Positions 1 to 14,465 of a stretch of DNA of 64,000 nt are shown here, in pieces (the stretch's first letter is position 1; the number at the start of each line of letters is the position of its first letter). The stretch comes from Chaunax sp. Z400. Lineage: Eukaryota; Chordata; Actinopteri; Lophiiformes; Chaunacidae. A program made the translations under genes and the position numbers. Where the stretch lies: positions 16,563,408 through 16,627,407 of the forward strand of contig CM075192.1 in NCBI GenBank assembly GCA_037577475.1, read 5' to 3'. The notes below the pieces were generated by a model that was not told where the DNA came from, did no database searches, and saw nothing but the letters and a program-made list of their open reading frames with translations.

Positions 1-2773
1 TGTCGCAGCAGTGCTGTGTGAACTGTTAAACTGGTGACTGCTGCTGCTGCAAACTTCTGTATGGATTATTTTTATTTTTTTTATTTTTTTACAATTCAAG
101 GCTATCAAAGCTAAAAAAAACAAAACAAATAAAAAAAAACAAAGCTCAAAGAAGCAACATAGACTTCAAAAATGGTGAAAATAAAATGCGGCTCACACAA
201 GACTGTAACACATTTTCTGGATGTTCTCTGAGGTAATGTTAATTTTTGTTTGGACTGTAAACTGTGGAGAAGATAAACTCTTGACTAAATAAAGTAGATG
301 TTTACTGTGGAAGACTATTTATAGCAGAGAAATAGTGAAAAACAAGGAATTAATAAGAACTGGGTGGATAATTTCAAGGCTCAACCAACCCCGGATCATT
401 TGTGCATCCCCACACAAACAAAGAAACAATCCTCCCCTGTGATAAAAGCTTATTAGCTACCTGCGAGGATTAAATCTGATCACTCGGGGCTGTCGCAGCA
501 ACAGTAAAGAGATGTTTCTACTGTCTCTTTCCACTTTGCAAATCACATGCATTTTGATTCCACTATAAGCCCATATAAAATCTCTGCCTGGTGCCAATTT
601 TTATGCCCTGTGAAAAACGACATTGCCGTCACCTTTAGAGATATACCTTCAATCATGACTGCTAATCTACTGCATTTGCTAAGTGCTTTGGGGTAAAGGG
701 TGAGTTATTAAGATTGAAAGTAAAGACATCCTAAATGATTAAACACATAATTAACAGCTACTGCATGAAGGGCATGACTTGTCAAATCTCATGGGATTCC
801 TGATCGGCCAGGCTTAAATCTCCCACAAGTAATTTCTCTGCTCAAAACACAACATCAGCTCAGACACATAAACTAGACGAGTGTGCCTGAAGCAAACAAA
901 AACTTCCTCCGTCTTTCAAAGTATGTCTGCCGTTCTTCTTGTGATTAAAGCATGCAAGCATTGCTGGAATCCAGCCTCAATGCATCTCTCCGCAGTAGCA
1001 TTAGGACTGCATCTCGGCTTTGCATGATGGCCTACTTGTTGTTTGGCTGACAAATCAATGCCCACTGAAACCAAAACAAGTCCAACAATTGTGTCTCCTT
1101 AAGGAGAGATAATTATTCACCAATGTGCCAAATGAACAATTTTGTTTTCTGACAACAAAGTATAAACCACAAGTCTTGCGTGACAATCCAGGAAATCAAG
1201 CTGAGCTTTGGCCGCTGCCCCAGAACAAGCATCTGTCATAACAAATGGATCTTGTTTCAAAATATATAATAATCATAAACAAGTTATGATCCATGGATGA
1301 AATGGAAAAAAAAGGAACTGTGGAATCCCTACAGACACAAACGGGACAATCATAGCAATTTTACCTTTGGGTGGGAAAAAAAAAAGAAGGGAAAAACACA
1401 TAAACAGCTTTTGGCAAAGGAAAACTGGCATTTACCCAGAGTACAAGATTACATTATGTAGAAAATAACCTTAAGGATGCTGATGTTCAAACAGGGAAAA
1501 TAAATCCATGCACTATAATAACATAAAGCTGAATTAAAATATGAATTAGGTGTCTGATAACAATCAACAGTTTTATTTTGTGTGTGTTCTATCACACTGA
1601 GAGGAGGAGAATTGTGAATTACCAAAATAAAAGAAAGAAATGATGCTGATCGATATCAGGGCTAAAACTCTACTTGGTGTGAAAGATCAGTTTTAGGGTC
1701 ACATCTCTATTGCTTTTTTTTTTTGCGCATACAAGTGAGATGTTTAATGGTATTCTGTAGCAACAACAGACTTGGTCCACTGTTCAAGAGCAGCGTTATG
1801 ACAGACGACAAAAAAATCCCACAGGTCGACTTGCCAGCCGAGGACACGTCAGATTTGGATTTCGCCTCATGGGAAGCCCCATCATTCATTGCAAGGATGA
1901 GGCATTACATCCAAAATACTCTAGCCTGTATATAGCTGGTTCAATCAGATGGAACAATGAACAATACATAATGAATAAGTCATTAATCCCCTTATTGTTA
2001 TTCAAGGTCACAGAGACAATCTCTGCACACATTGAGCCTATGGCAGGGAAACACGACGGACGTCTGTGGACAGTTAATCATAAAGCTTCAACAGATAATC
2101 ATTCACACTTACATTCATTCCTTAGGCCATTGGATGTCACTTGCTTGTGTCTTCAACATACAGTATGAGGTAAATAAAGCGACATAATAGCACTTTGTTA
2201 GTAACCAGCAAGTAATTCATGACAGAGAGAAACATTTTTTAGATCAAATACATCTTGTAGTGAGCTCAGATCTTTTTCACACAACCTCTACATCCCTTTT
2301 CTGATAACACCAAGTAACACAACCTTTTTATTCTCCTCTTTTGCACAATTATTTAGCACTCAAACCAAGAAACACATCCACCTTTTTGCCAATTTTTTCC
2401 ACCCCTGTTCTCGTACTGCAAAGAAACAGCGAGGCAAACCACAAAAGCAGTGACAGGGATGCTATAAACCCATCTCAAAATGGCCACTTCAAAAGGGAAT
2501 TGACACCTTCTCTGTGGACACCCAGGTTGCCTGCAAGGCCCAGTAACGTCTCTTTACAAATGTTTCACAAATGTAGCCACCATTTCCCCAGTTAAACACA
2601 ATTCATTCTTAACTAACAGCAGGCCGCATGAGGCGATGTCAAACAAGGCTGTGGGTGGTTGTTGGATGAGTGCGAGGATGTGATTGTCCCACAATTCCCC
2701 ATACTCATAAATGGGACGGATAGCCACTGTCAGTCAGTATCACAGCCACTGTGTGCTGCTAGATTATTAGCAA

Positions 2774-2776
<3 letters not shown>

Positions 2777-2804
<28 letters not shown>
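2777..2804 (+). repeat. (AC)14 microsatellite
   Basis: A pure AC array of 28 bases inside otherwise ordinary DNA. Confidence 0.97.
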
Positions 2805-4551
2805 GGTCATGGACAAACACACTTTCTCTTCCTCACCATTTTTTTTTTTAATGTGCATTCTCATGATTTACAGAACTGTTGCATACTGCAGCATCACCTG
2901 TGATATAATTGGATAACTGCAGCTGAAGTACTGCTGACCTCACTAGCACGACAACTGGTGTTAAATCATGTCTTCAAAATGTTTGTTTGAGGATGTTGCC
3001 TAAACATGGGTATTTTAGTGCAGTATCTGTGGCACACATAACTCAGTAGGGCATTAAGATAAAGTAGGCCAAGTCTCCCCTTCTATATTCATTTCAATAA
3101 AACAAGGGCAAAGATACCAGGTAATTACAGCTTCCCCAGTTTGCATCACACCAGGGACCAGTTGCACGTTCCATTCTCTGTCTTTCCCCGGTCTGCTTCC
3201 ACCATCTTCTGTATGATAGACAGCAATGTACCAAAAAAGGACAAAGATAATATTCTTGATTCATTTCTCCAAAGTCTCTCATGATTCTCGATCCTATGAA
3301 TTTCCATGCTCTGGTACACATAATATGCAGTTTTGCAATGTAACCTAAGTAAAAAACATGTTCCTCTGTCTAGTGTCACCACAAGGCAACCGATTTAAAT
3401 GTATATTATACACACTGCCATGAAACATTTTTTCCTTTGTTGCTTTTCTTCTAAAAACTTATACAAATTCAATAGAATTTCTTTCCTTTTCTGAGACAAC
3501 TGTTCATCACGCACAATTAGAGCCACAATCTGTGCTGGACCTGCATTCATCACCAGCCGAGTGTGTGGCTGTGTTTAGTCAGGCTTTGTCTTCTGTTAGC
3601 CACCATGTGTCGAGCCCATTACTCTGTACTTCCTGATACTTTCTCTATCAACAGAGGAGCTTGTCAGAGCAGACTGAATTTCAGTAAATAAAAGCTTTAT
3701 CTCAAAACAAATTATCCATGTTACATCTCCAGATGAGCAGAACTCCATGGTGGCACCCATGGGGGCTCAAGATGATTTATAGAGACAACAGCTTTTCAAA
3801 ACCACTTAATGAAGAGAGGAGAGGTTTACTGAGAAGGTTAAAACCTTTTAATCAGTATTTTGCTGCTCAAATCAATGAGAATTGACAGGAAAAGTTTATT
3901 TTAGATGCTTTTGTCATCTACTGTCTCCAGGTTTGTCAAAAGGGTCAACAGCTTGAAGAGAAAATCAATTATCAATCAGAATATTCCTCCTAAGAGAAAA
4001 TCTATTAAATATTAGAGTATTTGTTTTGGTGCCTCATAACTTTTCTGTTCTATTGCATTTACTAATAAGATGTAAAATTGCACTTAATAGAGAACCACTA
4101 TACTTAATTGTTTCATTTTCAGCTCAGTGTGAGGTATGTTCTATATTATGAAGCTAATTAGGTCATTTGCTCCATTGAAGACATTGTTTGGAGATTAAGT
4201 TGCTCTGACCCATCTGGCTAATGGCCTGGTGGGGTCTCAACTCCTATTAAAATATCTGCCACAGCAGACAAAGAAATGTATTGAATCCTATTACAGTCCT
4301 AATCTAATTATTCAACATCAGTGGACTATCATTTTCCCATACCCCTGGCAATTCAGCCATAATTGAATAAGGGATCCAGAAGGACTTTTGAACATACATA
4401 AGTTAATTACTGATAATTTAAGAACTTGAGCTGTATGATTCTATTTATTTACCATATTTCATTTATCTGCTTTATATTCAACAAAACGCAGTGTACAATA
4501 TGTCAGGCAACAAGCAACTCACTACAACCATGGTGGATTTTTTCATGTAAG

Positions 4552-4602
4552 TAAATAAAAAATAAATAAAATAAAATAAAATGATAATAATAATAATAAT
4601 AG
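4552..4602 (+). repeat. AAATA / ATA compound microsatellite
   Basis: Runs of AAATA and AAAATA are followed by five or six ATA (GATAATAATAAT...) repeats, then a short poly-A. Confidence 0.9.
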
Positions 4603-5442
4603 AAAAAAAAACACACTGATTCCATTTGTCATTCAATATTTCCTACCTCTTCAAATAAAAAATATGACATCCAGTCATGACAATCCTAAAGTGAAAAGGT
4701 AATTAGGAAGACAATCAGTACAGTAGCTAACGGGATTCTTCATAGGTTCCCTTCACATGTTAAATATTCATCTTATGACTCCATCTGTCTAGTCTATAAA
4801 GGACTGCAGGGATGCTCTGGCCAACTCCAGTGCCCTTAACTAAACTGCCAGCCATTGGCACCAAATCTAAAATGGTTCAGTCAGATGCTGTCACTGGCAT
4901 CCAGTGTTTTAGGCGCTAACAAAAGATACATAAAAACACATAGTGGAAACCAGTAAAAAACACAGTAAAAAGCAGAGCCTTACAGGCTAAACTCACCATG
5001 TCGATAAAGTCATGTTACTAAAGTTGAATAATACTATATTTTGTTGAATTTAAAAGTCACGTTCCTGTTTTCACTGGGCTGCTAGTTAACTGTACAGTAA
5101 CTTAAATGAAACACTAATGACTAATGTAAGAACAACAGACTTGTCTGAATAGGGGTAAGACGAGTCATGTGGCTCCACAATTTGGGCTGTGAAAAATTTT
5201 ATTTCTTCATCAATGATTTACAAATTCTTGTTCACCTTTTAGCATTCATTATAAATAAGAATGGTCCACTTCTATTGGGAAGATATGATTGGTGCCAGTG
5301 AAAATATTTACGCCTTCAGAGGAAATAGAAATTATTTTTGCAAGTAAATGATCGACAGTATTTCTCACTTCTTTGCACAAGCACTACAAGCACATGCAGT
5401 ACACAAACACATCACACACTGAAGAACATCTTTAAATAAGCT

Positions 5443-5528
5443 CATATATATATATATATATATATACAGTATGTACATATGCATATACGTATACATATAC
5501 GTATACATATACATATACATATACATAC
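5443..5528 (+). repeat. (AT)12 plus ATACGT/ATACAT hexamer array
   Basis: An AT dinucleotide run from 5443 to 5466 leads, after ACAGTATGTACATATGC, into alternating ATACGT and ATACAT hexamers to about 5528. The unit is largely self-complementary (ATACGTAT), so single strands can fold. Confidence 0.92.
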
Positions 5529-8500
5529 ACAGGCGTTTTAAATTATGTTACACAACACTGTGCTTCAATTGCCTATACTGGCATGAGACATAGCATCATA
5601 AGATCTGTGTAATTGCATCACCACTGCATGATAAAACAATCAAGAAATCTGTCCCAGTTTGTGACCAAATTTATCCAGTTCTGTGCTGTCAGACATCCCA
5701 GACAGAGGGAAACACTCCAAAATGAGATCAGACAGGCTACATTTTAAGTGCCTTTTAAATCTAAATCAATTATTAAGTTTGTTTTATCCCCCAGTATTTT
5801 ATCATCCCTGTGTTGGTTTTATTTCTTTGGTCTTCATCAACTGTTTTTTTGTTTTCTTTTCTTTTCACAAAATACTGTTAAACAATATACGAAAACTGCT
5901 GTACACAAAGTTTATTACATGTTGATATTAGTACAGTAAATTTGACAACAGTGAATTGCAATAATATAATAATTAAATTAAACAACCTAACAAATGCTAA
6001 TTATTACAGCTGTGAAATAATTGACCAACTTTGGTCTTTTTTTTCCGTTCTCATATTTTCTTTCTCACACTTGCTTCACGGGCATAGTGCCAAATTCTGT
6101 GCACTAAGCTAGTTATTCCAATTAATTTAACAAGTAAGAGAATTCTTCATGAGAGAAGAGAAGACTTCATGGGATATCATGATATCACAACTGCTTAAAT
6201 ATACAAGAATATGCACCATGTTATGCTGTAAATACATTCATTACAAGAGTACATATTTGTCTAGCGTCATCATGGAACCACTGCATTGCTCCACTTTTCA
6301 GATTTCAGCTAACAATGGAAGCAATTTTTTTTTTTTGCTTTGTTTTAACATGGGGAATGAATAGATTTTAAAAAATGACTACGACATAACTATGGAAGCA
6401 AGTCAATTCAAAAATAATTTAACAAATGTTTAATAGTTCTATTAAAAGCCATGTAGCAGTGCTTTGTAGGCTGTAATGTCCGTCCATGATATGGTATAAG
6501 TGTTACATGCTTGATGAAGCTAAGAAAATAGCTCATTTTAGAACTAGGATCATATTGCTTTCAGTTCTGTTCATATAGAACACCACAGCTGAGGTGGAAT
6601 GTTGTTCATCAACTGTATCTACTTTCCTGAAATTAAAAGTTAAAGTGCATAAAGCATTATGAGAGCCCTCCAAACATGATTTTTGGTGATATTTGGGTCA
6701 AAATGCATACTTAATAGTGACAGAGATTGCAACTTCAACATCAATTTAAAGTTTGCTCACTCTCGCTGATTATAAGAGGGTCGTTTTTATATAAGACTCC
6801 CACAATCAGGTAAGACAGAGTTCATCTTTTGGCCATCACCACTGACTAATGTCATTGCCATACTCCAATCAACGATAATCATTTCAAATCCATTTAAAGC
6901 ATTATAATGTTCGACTGTTCTGCCTCGTTTTCCTGAGATTAAATAGATCTGTCAGTGCCAATATTTTTCTAATGTCTGTTGGCACAAACCCTCGAGCAAT
7001 ATAAATAAAGTTATCTAATTTCTATCGAAGACAAACTGTGACAGCTTGCAGCAACTGACAACGCCATAGCCTTTTAATTTATGGGACAATTGCCATTGTG
7101 TAAATTTGTACACAATAGTCTGTCTTTTCTGCAAGATTTTCATATGTATGACAAATTGATGATGTATTTACACAAAAGATTGAGAGCTGCGTGCTTGTAA
7201 TGCTCATTGCTGCAATCTAACATTCAGAAAATTAACTTAATTTGCTTGATGGAGTTGAAAAATAACCTTGAAATGTGAAATTAAGGTCTGGATTCCAAAT
7301 CTTCGATCTCAATTATAAAGGCTAATATCTTTTCAAGAGAGACAAACATGGCCACAAACGGTGCTTAAGCAACAGGAGGCCCTGCCAAGGGCAATGTGAC
7401 TGTTGATAAACCCATGAGTCAACAGCAGATTTAATCTCTCTTTCCCACTTGGCACATAATGGGATACTTCGGACAGATTTATTTTAGTAAGTCTTTGCAC
7501 CTATGTTCCCGGAATGTTCTCATCTCAGGAATGAGGCACTGAAGAAAATATGAGAAGTTTCAATTCCAGTGGGTAGTCATGAGAAGCAAGCCGTAGATTC
7601 CAATGCAACAAAGTTAATTAGAATTGAAGAAAGCACTGTGGTGTGACCTATGTTGTGCCTGAAGAAACAAAACTTTAGTGTAGTAAACTTGCAGCAGGGT
7701 TTAGCCTCGACATCCCCTGTCACCCATTTCATCATCAGGTAATCTGATGAGCTGTTCTCAAATCATCTTAAGGTCCAGATGAACTATTCACTCTCATCCT
7801 CCTGCAAATTGCTCTATTATGAGCATCTTTAAATATATGTTATTATTATCATCATTATTAGGCTTATTGTTTTTGTCATTACATTAAGTGGCTGGCTGAA
7901 GACGCGGAACCAATGTGTAAAATCTGGCACTTCAAGGTTTGTTAATTGTAATTATTGGCCTTTTTTTCTTTTCTTTTTTTTAACCTCCTCTTTATCTTAT
8001 TCAATCATTACCTTGTAAATATGAGGAGTATATCCATCAAACCCAATTGGAATATTAAAGCCCAGCAAACCTCCTTTACACAGAATTAATTCCATGACTA
8101 CAAAATGCTTGACGCATGCTGCTAGCTATGGAGATAGGTTGACCTGAACAATCAGTTATAGCTCCTTGTTTCCTGGCCAACCAGTAGCAGGAAGTCTATA
8201 CTGTGATGCTGGTGTGGCTAAAATGTTTGAGATTAGCTTGAAAAAAAAACGGTAAGAGATCAACGAGTCATGTCTCATGTCACAAATTAATAAACAATTA
8301 TTGATTTTGTAGAGTTTAGATAAAATTCTAAACATTTCCATGCTGTGCTGCCTGATATAGAAAGCAATACTATGCTAAGCTACCATACGGTTGGGAAGGG
8401 ATATTTTTCTTTGAAGCATCCTGCTTGAGTGAGAAACCAGCATTACATCAGAAAACCATGTCGATAGCACGCGCATAATGATATTGACAAAAATGAAGAT

Positions 8501-11500
8501 GGGAGTCTGACTGAATAATTAAGCAGTGATCCACTGAAAGTAAAAGCTAATACATAAAACATCAAAGATCTGTGAGTGTTTCCTCCTTTCACACATACAC
8601 ACTTACACAAACTGGAGACTCAGGCAGGACATGCTACATAAACAGGTATATTCCCTGCCTATGTGTCCTCCTTGCTCAGCCTCATCAGCCTGCCATATAG
8701 ACCACAGCTGACTCCAGGCTTCTCTGTTTTGTTAACTATGCAGTCCTGAGGTGTCCAGTGATTGGGCTGAGCTCACTGTGAGTCACTCACTATCTGATAA
8801 TATCTAACCCTCTGTGTGAAGGACATATTCGTCTTCCCACCCCGCATCCAACATATTTAATAAATGCCTGCTGAAATTTGACTGCAGCACACCCATTTAC
8901 AGGCTGTAGTGAAAAGCATGAACTTTCTCTTTGCCATATGCAGAGGATTAACACAGACGTGTACCAGTGCAAAAATGAACTCATGAAAAAAAATGAAATA
9001 AGGCTAAAGTCCATCATTTTATTGATATGAGGCATACAGTGTGTTGTAAAGGCTGATCTATAATATTGCATTGAGCCAAATTCCCCTACCTTCAAGGTCG
9101 AATGCAATTCTTTATGCCATAGTGCCCAAGTTTGCAAGTCAATCTCTGTATCCTGGTGAGCCAAGACTTTTAAGTTCATCAAAGCTTGGGCTGTATAGAT
9201 GAGGGGGAAACAAGATATCTCACTCTGGTCTCGTGTCTTGATATCACAGCATCACCTCAAGAAAAACCTGGCTTAACTGTTCACAAGCTGGGAGTGCTTC
9301 TAGTATTCCTACTAAAGGTATGTTGATATTAAAAACCAGGTTTTGTGCCAACCTAGTTTTTGCGACAGCTATTGTTATGTCGGGATTGTTCTGTTCCCAG
9401 TGTGGAACTGGAAATGCTCATGTGTGCAGACACCCACTTTGCAGAAAGGCACATTTGAATCATGTAAACCATCCTCGGTGAGACGCATCTGGCCGCAATT
9501 TCCTCAAAGCAATTTCACCCCAGGGAATTTCCACCTTGCAATATTTGCATTATGCTAAGCAGTCAAACCAATCAGGCTGGTGCATGTACTGCAAGCAAGT
9601 AACAGCTGTTTTAACAGAGATCACTCTTCATTTTCATATTCACGTCTTTGTTTGCCTGGTGAGGACACCGGTTGCTGAAATGCACTTGTGCCTCACCTAT
9701 ATTTGGTGCAGACATTTCACTAACAAATTAATCAAGAATTTCTTGTGTTGAAGACAAATCTGTGCAATCACTTTGTTGGAACTTTGCTGCTGCGAGATTG
9801 TCATATGTATATGCACCAAATGAATTACCAACAAAAGTACCTCAAATGATTTTCCTGGCTTGAACTGAAAAGGTTTTCAGTGGGTCAGCATCATTCTAAG
9901 ACTACAGCTGAACAGGGGAGAGCAGAAAGGTCTTACCCTCATATGACCACGACAGCTTATTCAGCACGCTCACTTTATTGTTCTTATTCTAAGCTACTGA
10001 GGTGGTATTACTGCCAAAAAAAATTCACGAAGAAAGCTTACGCCTATAAAAGGCTTCCCCTCGAAGAGTCTGAGTATTTGAAATTTAGCTGCATGCAGTG
10101 AATCATGACGGGAGAAATTCATATTGCTAAGTTTCATCAATACTTGTCCGTGGCTGCTGTGTGTAATTAAATCTGTGGAGGAGAGCACTGCACAGTAAAC
10201 GCCGAGTAAACAGACTTTTACATACTGTACATTAAACGATGCCAACACCAACAAAACCTTGAGTTTATTTGATGACACTTTTGTTTGGTTTGTCAAACTG
10301 GACTAAGTGTATATGACATATATGTGTGTATCAGTTTTTATGTCTTTTGTTTTAATTCACAACACTGCTGGAATTTCTGTTTACATTTTCATAGTGTTGC
10401 CCTCTAAATTGTTCAGTATGCATTACATGCCTCCGGCCACAGAGCCGTGGCAGAGCAGAGCCTTTACTATGCTCCAGATAACTGCGGTGAAACAATATTA
10501 CACTAGCAGGCCGGGCTTATTATCAAAATAACGGTCACTTGATAGGAACGGAGCTTGCTATAAATTTAATTTAGAGAGTATAATTTAGTGTTTTATAGTT
10601 GCATAAACGTGTGAATCTACAGGCTATTGTCTTTCTTTTTAATGTGTTATATTCTTAAAGTATGCTCAAGCTTTCCCTTCCAATAGATTGACAAAATATT
10701 ACAAAAAAAAGTTACAAAATATTAATTACAAAATATGGAATGGAAAACAAACCACAGGGAGTTAAAAGCCAGTCCACTGATGCTGACTCCTGTCACTCAT
10801 GAGACCAAATGAATGAGGAAACGAGGTCTGTTTAACTTAAACCACTTTAAGGTGTTAGCCAACTCGCGATAGGAAAACAGATGATAGCTGAGTAATGCTG
10901 ACGGAACATATGGTAAATGAGGTGCTGAACAAAAGTTGCTCAACTATAAGGTGAGCCATATAGAGCACCTGCTCCAGGGAGGTAGAGAAGGGAAAATATT
11001 GACAAGCAAGCAGCATTGGAGTGTCAAAGCAAACTAACAATTATCGCTGCTGCCTTGGCTTCATCAAACAACAGATGGAAAAAAAAAATGTTGCTTACAA
11101 CTTGAAGGACCTCACATTCAACAGCTCAGACTGCAAACATCCCACCCACATGGCTATAAATGTTGAATACAACCTGTCTTGCTTGCCTGAAAGGACTTCA
11201 ACCAAAGTGAAAAAATGCGGATTTCTGTGAAGGATTACTTTGGACATCTTTACTGAAGGGCTGATAATGTAGGAAACTAAATTAAAATGTGCTCGAATGT
11301 TTCTAAACATTGTCACCTGCAAATGAAAATAGTGCTACAACAATTAACTGATCATCAGAAAACAAATCAGTACCTCTCATAACTCTCGTCATTTATCAAC
11401 AAAAATGCCATAATCTTTTTTTTCTCTGTTGCCTATCATTGCAAATTCAGTTTCTATGTGTTTTGGGCCATTTGAGACGGGGCTCTCTCATTTATTTAAA

Positions 11501-13191
11501 CATTTTTTTCCACATGTGGTGAGCTGGACAGTTTTATTAAAAAAGAACTGATGATAAACAAAAATGTAACACGTATATGCTGGTAAATCCTGAAAAGCTG
11601 GGAGGTAGACTGTTTCAAACCCTTGCCTGAAAGAAGTACTAAACTTCCAATGAATGAATGAATTCCAGCTTATCTTTGCTAATGATGACATTAGACACTG
11701 ACCTTTACCCGTCAGTCATGTTTTCATATGTGAAATCAACTAGAGAGAAAAGACTGTGAGACAAATGTCCTCAGGGCCGCCCCGGATGTCTAAACTTTAC
11801 ATGAACACTACTGTCAAGATCCCAAATGTGAACGGTGCCAGCATCACGCAACATTTTCACTGTTGCCTTATTAACATAACTTGCATACAGTGTCAGTGTT
11901 CAATGGTGCCCTTACAGGAAAAACTGAGTTTTTTTTAAGGATTAAATGGAATCTTTTTACATGAGACAGGCCTTTTATTCTGCCTGTGTACATTTAATAC
12001 TACAATATTAACTATTGATCATTTTTAGATTGTCAATACCAGTAGCAAAACTACATGTTGTTATGCACTGCTGTATACAGTACAACCTTCCTTATAACCC
12101 TGCAGCTCACTGTTTCAGATCTTGTACAGTTTCACCTTAAAACAAGTTGGGGTGATGTTTCTTAAAAGACCAATATTGCACTTTTGTTGTTTTCTGATTC
12201 CTCTACCTGCAATTCAGCAGAGTCTTTGTGAGAAGTACTGCTCCCATGCTCTTTCCAGACCATGAGCTGTACAGTAATCAATGTTGATGAATGAGTAGGA
12301 AGGCTCTCTTTATTCCAGCCCTCGCTGAATAGAAAGTTTCCATTATCTCTCACAATGTATTCACTCTATCAAAGTGACAGGGTTGAGGCAAGCCACACTC
12401 CATTGCCCTCACTGTGCCCATACCTACCTTCATCCATCTGTTCAAAAGAGCAGGAAAAGCTGGAAGAGACTGCAAAAATAACACTGCAAAACCCTACAAA
12501 ATCTATAAAACTTGAAATGTTGAGTCCCATCCATCAAAGCTGTAAGGATACAATTACATGCATGCGTTGTGCAAAAGTATCCACTGTATAAGGGAATAAT
12601 TCAAGAGAAGATGGAGGGGGGAATTTCTTTGAACCATTTGGAGAAAAAAAGTCACTTTAGTATTTTTTAAAGAAAAATGACACCTTTTGCACCACCTTTT
12701 GTTCAAGCAGTATTTCACTTTGTTGCAACAGCTACTGTATATTTTTCACCACATTTTTGTCCCTGGTCTGACTCAGTTAGCCATCAACCTCTGACAGTAA
12801 GAAATGTATGTTCACCTGTGACACCAAGCTATTTTCAGTTTCTCTGTATCAAATAAACAAATAAGTAAATAAGTGAAGAAATAAAAAAAAGTGAAAAGAT
12901 ACATTGGTTAATTGGTTTTCTACTGTTTTACTGGAAGCTACTGTAATAAGAAATGGAGAACTAGAAGATCAGGACAATTACAATCCTACAGTAGCAAATT
13001 ACTGGTAATATAGCTACTAGTAAGGCTAGTAAAAGTTGTATGTAACTGCTCTACATCTCCAATCTTATCGTCTGTCATCTCATGAATGTGTGATGCAGAA
13101 CTGATGTAAAAAAAAAGAAAGAAGAGCAAATTATGTAGAAGATGGGTTTACCAGAAAAAGTGTGCAATAACATTTGCCATTGGTTGGAATT
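5529..13191. other. Non-coding, mostly unique DNA
   Basis: The longest ORF is 130 codons (minus, 9182-8790) and has no recognisable features. At 8130-8390 a 'GTTTCCTGGCCAACCAGTAG...ATGCTAAGCTACC' pattern hints at an old fish repeat but is too diverged to call. The stretch 6890-7480 is free of repeats and looks like a possible conserved element (see findings). Confidence 0.55.
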
Positions 13192-13613
13192 GAAAGACTT
13201 GTCATTTGTTGTCATGCGGTGTGAATCAATAAAAAATTGATTGCATTAATCACAATTATAGGCTATGATTAATCATGATTAATCACAAGTGTAAAATATT
13301 AGTGCCTCCGTGGGGATCCAAAAATAATGTGTGCTTCTTGGAATGAAGAAAAACATGACAAATTGTTATAGGGATCCTTTCTTTTCACTTTATAACATCT
13401 CAGCTTAGTTTCAATATGTGTTGATTTATTTTTTGCCTTTGTCATTTTTAATGAATTGCAAACAACCACCTATAGAACAGTTACAGTAAGTAATGTCAGG
13501 GAGGACATTGGGTTCAATCTCGGTGATTTCATCAATTTGTGTTGAATAAAAATGAACATATTAAGGTTTCCAGATTAATCAATAGCATTGACACATTAAG
13601 ACTGACAGTCCTA
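13192..13613 (-). repeat. ATTAATC-type repeat with TAGGACTGTCA end
   Basis: The right end on the minus strand reads TAGGACTGTCAGTCTTAATG, followed by ATTGATTAATC. Near the left end, GATTGCATTAATCACAATTA and TGATTAATCATGATTAATC are characteristic of a widespread vertebrate and fish repeat normally starting TAGGGCTGTCA. The left boundary is approximate; AGACTTGTCA at about 13193 may be the degraded opposite terminus. Probably a non-autonomous DNA transposon. Confidence 0.42.
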
Positions 13614-13666
13614 ATATTTTTTAAAAAAAGAATTTAAAATTTTTTTTTAATCATACTAGTTACACT

Positions 13667-13702
13667 TCAAATAATAATAATAACAAACACAAACAAACAA
13701 AA
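13667..13702 (+). repeat. AAT and AAAC simple repeat
   Basis: Four AAT units followed by AAC and CAAACAAACAAA. The region continues an A-rich run from 13620. Confidence 0.75.
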
Positions 13703-14021
13703 TGCTCCTCTTCATTTATCGATTGGTAATCTAAACAATAGAGTACTTGAATTATTAAAGATACAGATTACAACACATATTTAGGAAAATAAAAAAATTT
13801 TACAATCTCAAACTGCAGGGTTCATTATTTTTAATCATTCACTTGATCAGCTGTAAAATTTAAATCCTTAACATATCTGATGAGGGGCATCCATATATTT
13901 CCAAATGTATGCTGTTTAGCCTTTGACATGTCTCTTGTTTTATAGAGACACTATAGGCTTGGTGAATCTCTTTTACAAATCAATTTACATCCAGGAATAA
14001 CCAGAAAAAATAACTTATTTT

Positions 14022-14465
14022 TTATAGCACCTTAAATAACAAACATTTACAAGCGATTTGACAGTCAAGGAAGACAGAAAACTCAGAATGGGATGTGTTA
14101 ACCAGTACAAGACAGAGATGACATATTAAGAGCAAGTGGACAAAGTCTCAAGAATTCACAGCGATGATATTAAAACAGAAGATAGAGATGCGAGAAGTCA
14201 AATAACAGTCAATAAACATTGAATTGAGAACAAACCCTCTGTCCTGACAGCAAAGCAATATAAAGAGAGACAAGAGACAACACATCGCAATTAAGCAATG
14301 AGCAAGCATTTAACAATATAATGAAAGGATATAAAAGGATAACAAGGATAACATCTCATAAAAGCAATCCCTAAATGTGTTTCTAAAATGTGATTTTAAA
14401 GAGGTTACTGTTTCTGCAAGTCTTATCTCCTGGAGTAAACCGTTCCAAGCCAAGGCGCACTAAGT
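14022..14465 (+). repeat. Degenerate teleost interspersed repeat (TTTATAGCACCTTAAA type)
   Basis: The stretch opens with TTTATAGCACCTTAAATAAC and includes GACAGTCAAGGAAGACAG. It ends with AAAGAGGTTACTGTTTCTGC, AAGTCTTATCTCCTGGAGTA and CGTTCCAAGCC. I recognise the order (a 'TTTATAGCGCC' start, an A-rich middle, a 'CTGCAAGTCTTATCTC..GTTCCA' end) from a common but, to me, unnamed fish repeat. It lies just upstream of the LINE tail. The class was not determined. Confidence 0.45.

Larger units (their letters stand above)
1..5442. other. Non-coding AT-rich DNA
   Basis: No gene was recognised. ORFs here are under 100 codons, overlap on opposite strands and lack motifs. Apart from the microsatellites listed separately the DNA looks unique. 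The stretch 4130-4400 is rich in TAAT and ATTA homeodomain-type cores and has no repeat signature, but conservation cannot be judged from one genome. Confidence 0.6.
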
